NCBI GenBank assembly: GCA_027858865.1 | Contig: JAQIBW010000197.1 | Coordinates: 1-29,529, forward strand | Source of the DNA: Sulfurimonas sp. | GTDB taxonomy: Bacteria > Campylobacterota > Campylobacteria > Campylobacterales > Sulfurimonadaceae | Direction: 5' to 3' | Length of the DNA stretch: 29,529 nt | Part shown: positions 14,015 to 21,224 of the stretch, one piece after another | How positions within the stretch are numbered: the stretch's first letter is position 1 | Layout: each line of letters starts with the position of its first letter | Made by a program: the position numbers and the translations under genes | Notes under the pieces: model-generated | Told to the model about the DNA's origin: nothing | Databases searched by the model: none | Seen by the model: only the letters and a program-made list of their open reading frames with translations

Positions 14015-15286
14015 ATGTCATTTAACAACTTAGGGTTATCAGCTCCACTACTAAAAGCTATTAAAGAGCAAGGTTATAGTGAGCCAACCCCAATTCAAAA
14101 ACAGGCTATCCCTGTAATACTGGATAGAAAAGATATACTTGCCGGTGCTCAAACCGGAACAGGTAAAACAGCCGGATTTACTCTGCCTATGTTAGAGCTT
14201 TTAAGCCGTTCTAAACATACAAAACAAAAAGCACATCATGTTAGAGCACTTATACTAACTCCTACAAGAGAGTTGGCGGCACAAGTTGCCCAGAGTGTAG
14301 AAGTTTACGGAAAACATCTTCCATTTAAATCATGTGTAATTTTTGGTGGTGTAAAAATAAACCCTCAAATTTCACAACTTCGTAGAGGTATGGATATAGT
14401 TATCGCAACTCCAGGACGACTTTTAGACCATATGAATCAAAAAACAATAGACCTCTCGAAAGTTGAGTTTCTTATTTTAGATGAAGCAGACAGAATGTTA
14501 GATATGGGTTTCATAAACGACATAAGAAAGGTTTTAGAAGTTCTTCCTAAGCAGAAGCAAACTCTACTTTTTTCAGCTACTTACTCAGAAGAGATAAAAA
14601 AATTATCAGACAGACTTCTAAATTCTCCGACACTCATAGAAGTGGCTCGAAGAAACACTGCTTCTGAAACGGTACAACAAGCTATTTATCCTGTAGATAA
14701 AGTTCGTAAACGAGAACTTCTTACTCATCTTATAAAAGAGGGTGACTGGAAACAGGTTCTAGTATTTAGCAGAACTAAACACGGTGCAAATCGTTTAGCA
14801 GGACAGTTGGAATCAGATGGTATATCAGCAGTTGCAATTCATGGAAATAAAAGCCAAAATGCAAGAACAAAAGCTCTAGCTGACTTTAAAAAAGGTGAAG
14901 TGAAAGTTCTTGTTGCAACAGATATCGCTGCTCGTGGAATCGACATAGATCAACTTCCTCACGTGGTAAACTACGAACTTCCAAATGTCAGTGAAGACTA
15001 TGTTCACCGTATCGGAAGAACAGGTCGTGCGGGAAATCAAGGTGAAGCAATTTCTCTTGTTTGTATAGATGAAAACGAATACTTAGCAAACATTGAGAAG
15101 CTTATCAAAAAAGATATCCCAAAAGTATGGTTAAAAGCTTTTAAACCTGATCCATCTATAAAAGCAGAAGCTATTAACCAAGGTGGTGGAGGAAGAGGTA
15201 AGGGCGGAAACTCAAGAAACAGACCTAGTAACAGATCTGCACAAGGTGCAAACTCATCTAGAGCTTCTTCAGGTAGAAGAAGATAA
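14015..15286 (+). CDS. rhlE: DEAD-box ATP-dependent RNA helicase, RhlE-like
   Basis: A cytoplasmic RNA helicase of 423 residues with all conserved motifs: Q motif (PTPIQKQAIP), Walker A AQTGTGKT (45-52), PTRELA (83-88), TPGRLLDH (132-139), DEAD (156-159), SAT, ATDIAARGID and HRIGRTGR. After the two RecA domains comes a Gly/Arg/Ser-rich tail from about residue 390 (GGGGRGKGGNSRNRPSNRS), a typical disordered RNA-binding extension of RhlE/CsdA-type enzymes. AGGAAATTT precedes the ATG. Likely roles are ribosome assembly and mRNA remodelling, especially in the cold; this follows the family. It is divergent from a helicase-like protein that lacks the ATPase motifs, and its 3' end overlaps the last codons of the convergent PII-like gene by 18 bases, leaving no room for a shared terminator. 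Confidence 0.93.
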   Translation: MSFNNLGLSAPLLKAIKEQGYSEPTPIQKQAIPVILDRKDILAGAQTGTGKTAGFTLPMLELLSRSKHTKQKAHHVRALILTPTRELAAQVAQSVEVYGKHLPFKSCVIFGGVKINPQISQLRRGMDIVIATPGRLLDHMNQKTIDLSKVEFLILDEADRMLDMGFINDIRKVLEVLPKQKQTLLFSATYSEEIKKLSDRLLNSPTLIEVARRNTASETVQQAIYPVDKVRKRELLTHLIKEGDWKQVLVFSRTKHGANRLAGQLESDGISAVAIHGNKSQNARTKALADFKKGEVKVLVATDIAARGIDIDQLPHVVNYELPNVSEDYVHRIGRTGRAGNQGEAISLVCIDENEYLANIEKLIKKDIPKVWLKAFKPDPSIKAEAINQGGGGRGKGGNSRNRPSNRSAQGANSSRASSGRRR

Positions 15287-15583
15287 GTCTGGTAGAGAAT
15301 AGTTAGTAGATTTAGATACAGCCTCTTGGTATATCATACCTTGATGAGGTTGGTCTAACTCTAATTCTCTAAATAAAAAATAAAATATATCATCCGCCTT
15401 TTTGGCATCTACTAACACAGTTAAAATTTCTTGGGCTTTCATCATATACTCTGACTTACTACTTGTTCCTCTGGCATGTGTGGTGTTTGCAGTAATGATA
15501 CCTTTTTCCTCTTTTAGCCTCGTTATCATCTCTATAGCCACTTGCTTTGTCAAGATACACGTTATTAGTTTATGTCTACTCAT
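15269..15583 (-). CDS. PII-like protein, second of a pair
   Basis: A 104-residue protein with the ferredoxin-like beta-alpha-beta pattern of the PII superfamily: KLITCILTKQVAIEMITRLKEEKGI, a T-loop-like segment ITANTTHARGTSSKS (30-44), ILTVLVDAKKADDIFYFLFRELELD (strand-helix) and GMIYQEAV near the end. It lacks the classical uridylylated tyrosine context and the B-loop nucleotide motif of GlnB/GlnK. The ATG overlaps the previous PII-like gene by 4 bases, so the two are coupled and may form mixed trimers. They follow a DUF1538 membrane protein, as GlnK follows AmtB, which suggests control of that protein. The ligand is unknown; the T-loop lacks recognisable metal-binding residues apart from a single His. 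Confidence 0.8.
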   Translation of the reverse strand: MSRHKLITCILTKQVAIEMITRLKEEKGIITANTTHARGTSSKSEYMMKAQEILTVLVDAKKADDIFYFLFRELELDQPHQGMIYQEAVSKSTNYSLPDLSSST

Positions 15584-15945
15584 GAGACTCTCGACTCTAA
15601 CTTTTCTAAGACTTCTTGAGGGATATATGTTCCTGCTTTTTCAAGCCTTGTTACATACATAAAACCCATACCAGGAGTATCTAACTCCGCTTCTAAGTAA
15701 ATTGCATCGAAGATGCGGTCGACCTGTTCAGTTGAGACGATTATCTGCAGTACTTCTTTTTCCGCTTCAACTGCTACGCCAAGTACTCCTAACTTTTCAC
15801 GAACACCACTTCCCTGAGCGTAGTGAATAGTTGCCCCTTGCGCGCCTGCTTCGATGGCTACTTTTGTTATCTTATCTGCGAGACCTTTTTGTAAGATACA
15901 TGTTATTAGTTCTACATCCGTTAATATAGTTATATTTCTGTTCAT
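15580..15945 (-). CDS. PII-like protein, first of a pair
   Basis: A 121-residue PII-superfamily protein: VELITCILQKGLADKITKVAIEAGAQGATIHYAQG gives the first strand-helix-strand, with GAQGATIHYAQGSG (34-47) leading into the T-loop, then EVLQIIVSTEQVDRIFDAIYLEAEL as the second strand-helix and GMGFMYVTRL as the final strand. GTYIPQEVLEKLE forms a short C-terminal helix. The T-loop is shorter than in GlnB and has no tyrosine in the usual place. AAGGAAAA precedes the ATG, 9 bases after the DUF1538 stop, so it is cotranscribed with the membrane protein. By analogy with AmtB-GlnK it may gate or sense the transport state; that is inference. It differs enough from the second copy to be a separate subunit. 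Confidence 0.85.
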   Translation of the reverse strand: MNRNITILTDVELITCILQKGLADKITKVAIEAGAQGATIHYAQGSGVREKLGVLGVAVEAEKEVLQIIVSTEQVDRIFDAIYLEAELDTPGMGFMYVTRLEKAGTYIPQEVLEKLESRVS

Positions 15946-15954
15946 ACATTTTCC

Positions 15955-17685
15955 TTAATGATTAATCGCTTTTTTGCGTTTTTGTCCTACCCATAGACCT
16001 GTGATAAGTACTGAGATGATAGGCCCTATAGATGCCATTGATAGTATCCCAAATCCCTCAATAGAACCGACTGCATCTCCAAACCCAAGACCCATAGCTA
16101 AAACTAGTGGAACAGTAATAGGTCCGGTTGTCACACCTGCACTATCCCAAGCGATATTTACATAGGCTTCATCAGACAGGTAAGTAAGAAGTACGGCTAC
16201 ACAGTAGAGAGGGATGATTATATATCCAAGTGCAAGATTAAAGATGATTTTAACGATGCCAATAGCAATACCAGTTCCCACTCCAAGAGATACCGCGTAC
16301 ATCAAAGTGCGTTTTTTAAATACACCCTGAGTAAGATTTTCCACCGTCATGCCAAGAGCATTAAGAGCTGGTTCAGCCAAGGTTGCTCCAAAGCCAAGTA
16401 TCCAAGCAAATAAAATCGCTACACTAAGACCGATAGCATAAGGGTAGAGTGCATCTATGACGCTTCCATCAGAGGTTGTGATAGTGTTAAATGCTGCGGG
16501 TATCAGACTTCCTGATTGAGAGCCTAATTTTGCAAGACCATAAGTAAGTCCTACGTTAAAGATTATCATACCAAGAACTGCTAGAATAATTCCGTAAAAA
16601 ATAGTACCCGCGTTTGGAACTTTAACTTTTAAAATGATTTTTAAAACAAAGAGTAAAAACAAAACTAGAGGAATAATGGCTCTGATGCCAAGAACTATTT
16701 CTTCACCCGGAGTTGTCTCATACCATGACAGACTCTTTACCACTCCACCGCTTGATTGAGCCAGAGCAATAATCTCAGCAGGTGTGATAACAAATGATAG
16801 ATAGATGCCAAGACTCATAACTCCGATGATAGGAAAGATAGATGCAAGAGTTACGATGCCAAAACCTGAGAGACTGCTATCACCATTTGAAGATGCCGCT
16901 GCTATACCGATACCAAGAGCTAGAACTAAAGGAACTGTTACCGGTCCTGTTGTCACCGCTCCGCTATCCCAAGCGAGTCCCAGTATAGATACTAAGTCAG
17001 AGTTAAACATGACGTAGATAGTTAGCAAGATAGTAGGAATAAGTGAGATATAGATATATGGCTTGAGACTCCAACCGTAGATAAAACGCAGAGTTCCAAG
17101 AACTGTGGCAAAACCAACACCGATGCCAACAATGAGGACTAGAGTGGAAGAGTGATCATTTAGCATGGCATATAGGTATGGAGCTTTTTGAACTTCTACA
17201 AGTGAGCCAGCAGCTTTTAAAGCACCGATGGCAGGTTCAGCAAATGTAACCCCAATACCAAGTAAAAATGCGATTCCAAGAACTACACTTAGTGAGACTT
17301 TTTTAGGAAGAGTATTTCCTATAATCTCACCAAATGGCATTAGTCCTTGCTTGATACCTTCCATAAAAAACATCAGACCAAGTATAACTGCAAAAAGACC
17401 TGCTGAGATAGTAGACGCATCTGTGACTGATTGTCTAAGCATAAAGATTTGAAAGAGTACCAAGTAGATGGCTAGAGGGAGTAGTCCATATACTTGTTCC
17501 ATAAAACGTACACTGACATATGGTTTTACCAGACGGTATATATCAAGTGAGCGAAGTTGTATTTTCTCTTCTCTTGGTTTGTCTGATTGGGTAGTTATAT
17601 CGTTGTAACTAATTTGAGTATAGTTAGCCTGAACATCACGTGTATAGTCACCGAAACGAATCTGTTTTGGCGGGAGGTTTTCCAT
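15955..17685 (-). CDS. DUF1538 family polytopic membrane protein, internally duplicated
   Basis: A 576-residue membrane protein with many hydrophobic segments and a hydrophilic N-terminal stretch of about 60 residues. It contains two homologous halves: VTFAEPAIGAL (146-156) matches ATLAEPALNAL (434-444), WDSGAVTTGPVTVPLVL (239-255) matches WDSAGVTTGPITVPLVL (513-529), and GFGIVTLASIFPII matches GFGILSMASIGPII. Paired conserved polar motifs (AEPA, WDS..TTGP.TVP) inside membrane segments are what one expects of a transporter or channel with an internal two-fold repeat. The family (DUF1538) has no established substrate that I know of. AAGGAG lies before the ATG, and a TATAAT promoter lies at 17712-17717. 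It leads an operon with two PII-like genes, so regulation by a small-molecule signal is likely. Confidence 0.88.
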   Translation of the reverse strand: MENLPPKQIRFGDYTRDVQANYTQISYNDITTQSDKPREEKIQLRSLDIYRLVKPYVSVRFMEQVYGLLPLAIYLVLFQIFMLRQSVTDASTISAGLFAVILGLMFFMEGIKQGLMPFGEIIGNTLPKKVSLSVVLGIAFLLGIGVTFAEPAIGALKAAGSLVEVQKAPYLYAMLNDHSSTLVLIVGIGVGFATVLGTLRFIYGWSLKPYIYISLIPTILLTIYVMFNSDLVSILGLAWDSGAVTTGPVTVPLVLALGIGIAAASSNGDSSLSGFGIVTLASIFPIIGVMSLGIYLSFVITPAEIIALAQSSGGVVKSLSWYETTPGEEIVLGIRAIIPLVLFLLFVLKIILKVKVPNAGTIFYGIILAVLGMIIFNVGLTYGLAKLGSQSGSLIPAAFNTITTSDGSVIDALYPYAIGLSVAILFAWILGFGATLAEPALNALGMTVENLTQGVFKKRTLMYAVSLGVGTGIAIGIVKIIFNLALGYIIIPLYCVAVLLTYLSDEAYVNIAWDSAGVTTGPITVPLVLAMGLGFGDAVGSIEGFGILSMASIGPIISVLITGLWVGQKRKKAINH

Positions 17686-17711
17686 TTTTTCTCCTTGTCT
17701 TATATGATTTA

Positions 17712-17717
17712 ATTATA
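17712..17717 (-). promoter_or_regulatory. -10 box for the DUF1538/PII-like operon
   Basis: A perfect TATAAT on the minus strand, 26 bases before the DUF1538 start, giving a predicted leader of about 20 bases that contains AAGGAG. The other half of this 109-base divergent gap holds TA-rich DNA (TATATG, TATATA) that could serve the opposite gene. Confidence 0.55.
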
Positions 17718-17794
17718 CTCTATGGGAGCTAAAAAATAATTGTATTTATCTTAATAGTCGATATATGTATTGTATATAGACATGGAGGTTTAAT

Positions 17795-18823
17795 ATGAAA
17801 ATAGAGCAATCAGAAGTTTCCTTTTTAACTTCTCATCACAAAAGCCATGAACTTTATGAAAGTGAGAGTTTAGAGGTGTGGAATAGAGATGAAGACGCTC
17901 CTGAGAGATTGAGTCGTGGTGACAGAGTGGAACTTACAGATGATTTTAAAAAATTTCACAAAGGTGTGGGTAAGATAAAAAAACTCGAAGATGAGATAAT
18001 GGACGAGACTCTTAATCCTAAACTAATGGCAATAGTAAGAGCTCTTGAAGCACTCACAGGAAAAAAAATGAATATATCTTTTATGCATAATCTAAAAGTC
18101 ACAAAATCTATTGAAGCAGATGCAAATAAAACTGAGAATGAAGAACCGAAGCGTTTGGGATGGGGAGTAGATTATCACTATGAACGAACCGAGATAAATA
18201 AAGAATCATTGGACTTTTCAGCATCTGGGAATGTAAAAACTTCTGATGGAAAATCCATAGATTTTTCACTTGCGTTTAGTATGAAACAAGAATTACAATC
18301 ATATGAGTCCATTAGTTTTAAAGCAGGAGATGCCTTGATAGATCCATTGGTACTTAACTTTGGCGAAAATGTTGTGAGTATTGGCGAAGTTAAACATAAC
18401 TTTGATTTGGACTTGGACGGCAGGAGTGATGAGTTTTCTTTTGTGGGAAACGGAAGCGGTTTTTTAGCACTCGATAAAAACAAAGACGGAATAATAAATG
18501 ATGGAAGTGAACTTTTTGGACCTACAAAAGGAAATGGTTTTAATGAACTATCCGCCTACGATAGTGATGGCAACAACTGGATAGATGAAAATGATGAGAT
18601 TTTTAATCAACTAGTCATCTGGACAAAAGATGCCAACGGAGCAGAACATCTTTTTTCTTTAAAAGATAAAGATGTAGGAGCACTATACCTTGGCAGGGAA
18701 GAAACAGCCTTTAAGTTTAGAGATAGTGACGGAAGTACGAAAGCTCTTATGAGAGAGAGTTCTGTTTATCTAAAAGAGAGCGGAGGAGTAGGAACACTCC
18801 AAGAGTTAGATTTAGTGGTATAA
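17795..18823 (+). CDS. Protein with EF-hand-like calcium-binding motifs
   Basis: A 342-residue protein without a signal peptide or membrane segment. Residues about 200-300 carry acidic loops: FDLDLDGRSDEF, LDKNKDGIINDGSELFG (from about 225) and YDSDGNNWIDENDEIF (from about 253), the pattern seen at the C-terminal ends of many large secreted RTX/hemolysin-like proteins. Here the module stands alone behind a charged N-terminal half (residues 1-130), which I do not recognise. GGAGG sits 6 bases before the ATG. There is no obvious type I secretion signal, nor are secretion genes nearby, so it could be cytoplasmic or exported by an unrecognised route. It is followed after 24 bases by a Na/Pi-cotransporter-like gene on the same strand. 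Calcium binding is inferred from motifs. Confidence 0.8.
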   Translation: MKIEQSEVSFLTSHHKSHELYESESLEVWNRDEDAPERLSRGDRVELTDDFKKFHKGVGKIKKLEDEIMDETLNPKLMAIVRALEALTGKKMNISFMHNLKVTKSIEADANKTENEEPKRLGWGVDYHYERTEINKESLDFSASGNVKTSDGKSIDFSLAFSMKQELQSYESISFKAGDALIDPLVLNFGENVVSIGEVKHNFDLDLDGRSDEFSFVGNGSGFLALDKNKDGIINDGSELFGPTKGNGFNELSAYDSDGNNWIDENDEIFNQLVIWTKDANGAEHLFSLKDKDVGALYLGREETAFKFRDSDGSTKALMRESSVYLKESGGVGTLQELDLVV

Positions 18824-18847
18824 TAGAAAAAAAATTTAGGTTTTTAT

Positions 18848-20602
18848 ATGAATTTTAAGAAGTATCTATTCCCGCTTTTTTTACTTTTGCTTGGCTTCAT
18901 TTTATTTTCTAGTGAAGATGCACAGCTTATTATCGCGGGAATTACTATATTTTTAATCGGTATGGTTTTTATGGAAGATGGCTTTAAACTTTTTAGTGGT
19001 GGAGCTATGGAGATGATTCTTAAAAAAGCCACATCAAGTGTACCTAAAGCAATTGGTGCAGGTTTTATAGCTACCGCAATCGTTCAAAGTTCTTCTCTTC
19101 TCACTATCATAGTTATTTCATTTTTAAGTGCCGAACTTATCTCACTTAGTGGTGCTATAGGCATTATATTTGGCTCAAATATAGGAAGCACAACTACAGC
19201 TTGGATAGTCTCATCATTTGGTGTGAAGATGAAAATCGCTCAGTTTGCTCTGCCTATGATTATTTTTGGCGTTGTTTTTCGATTTAAAAATTCCAAATCG
19301 TATCATGGAATCGGAACTATTTTAATCGGTCTAGGATTTGTATTTTTAGGCATCGCTTATATGAAAGATGGCTTTGATGTTATGAGCAATGGCATTAACT
19401 TAGCCTCTTATGCAATGGATGGTTATTTAGGTGTATTGGTCTATGTCCTCATAGGTGCAATGGTAACTGTCATCATTCAATCTAGTGCTGCTACAATGGC
19501 TCTAGTTATTACTGCTTTAGCAATAGGACAGATTGAGTACTTTAATGCTCTACAGCTTGCCATCGGTGCAAACATTGGTACTACTGTTACCGCTATTCTA
19601 GGTTCTTTAAACTCAAATGCAAACGGGAAAAGACTAGCTGTGGCACATCTAATATTTAACGTAGTTACTGCTTTAGTGGCTATTGTATTTTTGTATCAAC
19701 TGGCAAGTTTAGTTACATATTTATCTGGAATAGTTGGCATAGATGCAAAAGACTATGCTATGCAGTTAGCACTTTTTCATACTCTCTTTAATGTTTTAGG
19801 CATACTTGTTGTAGCTCCATTTACCTCCTATCTTGTAAAATTTCTAGAGTCTCTTTTTGTGCAAGAGGACAATGTAGATAAGCCAAGATATCTTGATAAT
19901 GTAGTCATAAATGTTCCTGAAGCTGCCTTAGAAGCTATAAGAAAAGAGGTAGAGCATCTATATGATAATGCTGTAGAAGTAATCTCTCACGCACTCTCAC
20001 TACATAGGCATCAATATTTTGGTTGTAAAGATTTATCAGATGTTATTAAACACTCGGACGAAAAAATGAATACGGATATAAATACATTTTACGACACAAA
20101 TATAAAAGAGATTTACGGTCAGATTCTCTACTATGCAACAATGGCTCAAGAAAATATGAGTGAAGAGCAAAAGAGTAAAGTCTACGAATTAAAACTCTCT
20201 TGCAGAGACATAGTTGAATCTATAAAATATGTTCGAGAGATACAAAAAAATATCAAAATATATTTAAACTCTAACAATGTAATAATGAATGATGAATACA
20301 ATAACATACGCACAGAGATAGCTGAGACAATTGACACAATAAATAATATCAGAAACATGAAAGACGACTTGGACATACTCTCTAGCATCGAGATTTTAAG
20401 AAAAGAAATCGATAAGTTAGATGTAACAGAAAACTCAAATATAGATAATCTCATCAGAACAAATCAGATAAAAACAAGAATGGCAACATCTCTTATAAAT
20501 GATAGCTCATTTGCACATGATATATCTAAAAATTTAATAAATACAGCGTCAACTTTGTGGATAAAAGATAGTGATATAAAAGACTTAAGGGAGAGTTCAT
20601 GA
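18848..20602 (+). CDS. Na+/phosphate cotransporter-like protein with PhoU-like domain
   Basis: A 584-residue membrane protein of the Na/Pi cotransporter family (NptA/YjbB type). The membrane part (about residues 5-340) holds the two inverted repeats diagnostic of the family, each with a QSS motif: IVQSSSLLTIIV (78-89) followed by GSNIGSTTTAW, and IIQSSAATMALV (from about 209) followed by GANIGTTVTAIL. The C-terminal 240 residues are helical and charged, matching the PhoU-like domain fused in many bacterial members. Bacterial homologues of this type have been linked to phosphate export or uptake; direction cannot be told from sequence. Its stop overlaps the ATG of a small coiled-coil gene (ATGA at 20599-20602). 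There are no pst or pho genes in the window. Confidence 0.9.
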   Translation: MNFKKYLFPLFLLLLGFILFSSEDAQLIIAGITIFLIGMVFMEDGFKLFSGGAMEMILKKATSSVPKAIGAGFIATAIVQSSSLLTIIVISFLSAELISLSGAIGIIFGSNIGSTTTAWIVSSFGVKMKIAQFALPMIIFGVVFRFKNSKSYHGIGTILIGLGFVFLGIAYMKDGFDVMSNGINLASYAMDGYLGVLVYVLIGAMVTVIIQSSAATMALVITALAIGQIEYFNALQLAIGANIGTTVTAILGSLNSNANGKRLAVAHLIFNVVTALVAIVFLYQLASLVTYLSGIVGIDAKDYAMQLALFHTLFNVLGILVVAPFTSYLVKFLESLFVQEDNVDKPRYLDNVVINVPEAALEAIRKEVEHLYDNAVEVISHALSLHRHQYFGCKDLSDVIKHSDEKMNTDINTFYDTNIKEIYGQILYYATMAQENMSEEQKSKVYELKLSCRDIVESIKYVREIQKNIKIYLNSNNVIMNDEYNNIRTEIAETIDTINNIRNMKDDLDILSSIEILRKEIDKLDVTENSNIDNLIRTNQIKTRMATSLINDSSFAHDISKNLINTASTLWIKDSDIKDLRESS

Positions 20603-20820
20603 ATATAGAAAAGTTGTTTAAAAAGGCGGAGAAGTTTTTTGTGCTTGATGAGAGTGAACAAGAGAAAAAAGAACATAAAAAAGAGAAATTAAAAGATTCT
20701 CTTGAAAAAAAGATAGCTTCTGTTAAAAAGAAGATTCAAAAAGTAAAAGATAGTGATGGAAAAAAAGTATTAAAACAACAGCTTGATGTTCTAAAAGAAT
20801 TCCGTAAAAAACTAGAATAG
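20599..20820 (+). CDS. Small highly charged coiled-coil protein
   Basis: A 73-residue lysine/glutamate-rich protein (KKAEKFFVLDESEQ, KKIASVKKKIQKVKDSDG) expected to form two long helices with a turn at about residue 50. There is no signal peptide, membrane segment or cysteine. Translation is coupled to the Na/Pi-cotransporter-like gene by a 4-base overlap, and GGGAGAG upstream provides a ribosome site, so it is a real gene and may bind or regulate that transporter. I recognise no family. Confidence 0.75.
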   Translation: MNIEKLFKKAEKFFVLDESEQEKKEHKKEKLKDSLEKKIASVKKKIQKVKDSDGKKVLKQQLDVLKEFRKKLE

Positions 20821-20821
20821 T

Positions 20822-20853
20822 AGTGGCCACAAAGAGGAATCAAAATGACCACT
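20822..20853. terminator. Weak inverted repeat between convergent genes
   Basis: AGTGGCC (20822-20828) and GACCACT (20847-20853) can pair over 7 positions, with a G-U wobble on the minus strand, around an 18-base loop in the 41-base gap between converging genes. On the minus strand a TTTTTT run occurs about 12 bases further on. Possible terminator for the sqr transcript; weak. Confidence 0.25.
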
Positions 20854-20861
20854 GAAAATCT

Positions 20862-21215
20862 TTATATCTGTTTACCGATACCTTTTGTTAGGTTTAGCAT
20901 AAATGCCAATCCTTTCCTAGTATCTTCATCTTTAAGCAGTTTTAACATACCAAAAAGGCTGGGTACTTCATTTTTGGCACTTTCGCGTTTTGCATATCTA
21001 ACTGCATTTTCTGTTACAAAGCCGGCAGTTGCCATATTATCTATAGAGTGAACCATTTTCTCAACTATCGGAGTTGTTGTCATCTCTATCTGGTCAGATA
21101 CTACAGCAAGTAAATCAATAAGGTTATCGATTCTACCTGTTTGTACTAACATTGTCATTTTATCTTCAATCTGTTGCATCTCAGCACTTTTTTCTGTTTG
21201 TTTTACTTCGCTCAT
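20862..21215 (-). CDS. DUF1641 family helical protein
   Basis: A 117-residue cytoplasmic helical protein with the DUF1641-type core: IDNLIDLLAVVSDQIEMTTTPIVEKMVHSIDNM, then VPSLFGMLKLLKDEDTRKGLAFMLNLTKGIG. No catalytic motif or cofactor site is visible. It has a strong ribosome site (AGGAGG) and starts 9 bases after the stop of the sulfide:quinone oxidoreductase gene. DUF1641 genes commonly neighbour sqr-type and other flavin oxidoreductase genes (family knowledge), which suggests an accessory role such as membrane or quinone-site docking or stability of the enzyme; that role is inference. It is the last gene of the minus-strand block. Confidence 0.85.
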   Translation of the reverse strand: MSEVKQTEKSAEMQQIEDKMTMLVQTGRIDNLIDLLAVVSDQIEMTTTPIVEKMVHSIDNMATAGFVTENAVRYAKRESAKNEVPSLFGMLKLLKDEDTRKGLAFMLNLTKGIGKQI

Positions 21216-21224
21216 GGTAGCCTC

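Noticed and set aside
15402..15662. Plus-strand hydrophobic open frame across the two PII-like genes
   Set aside because: Its hydrophobicity is a by-product of the opposite strand; the minus-strand genes have coupled starts and clear PII-like folds.
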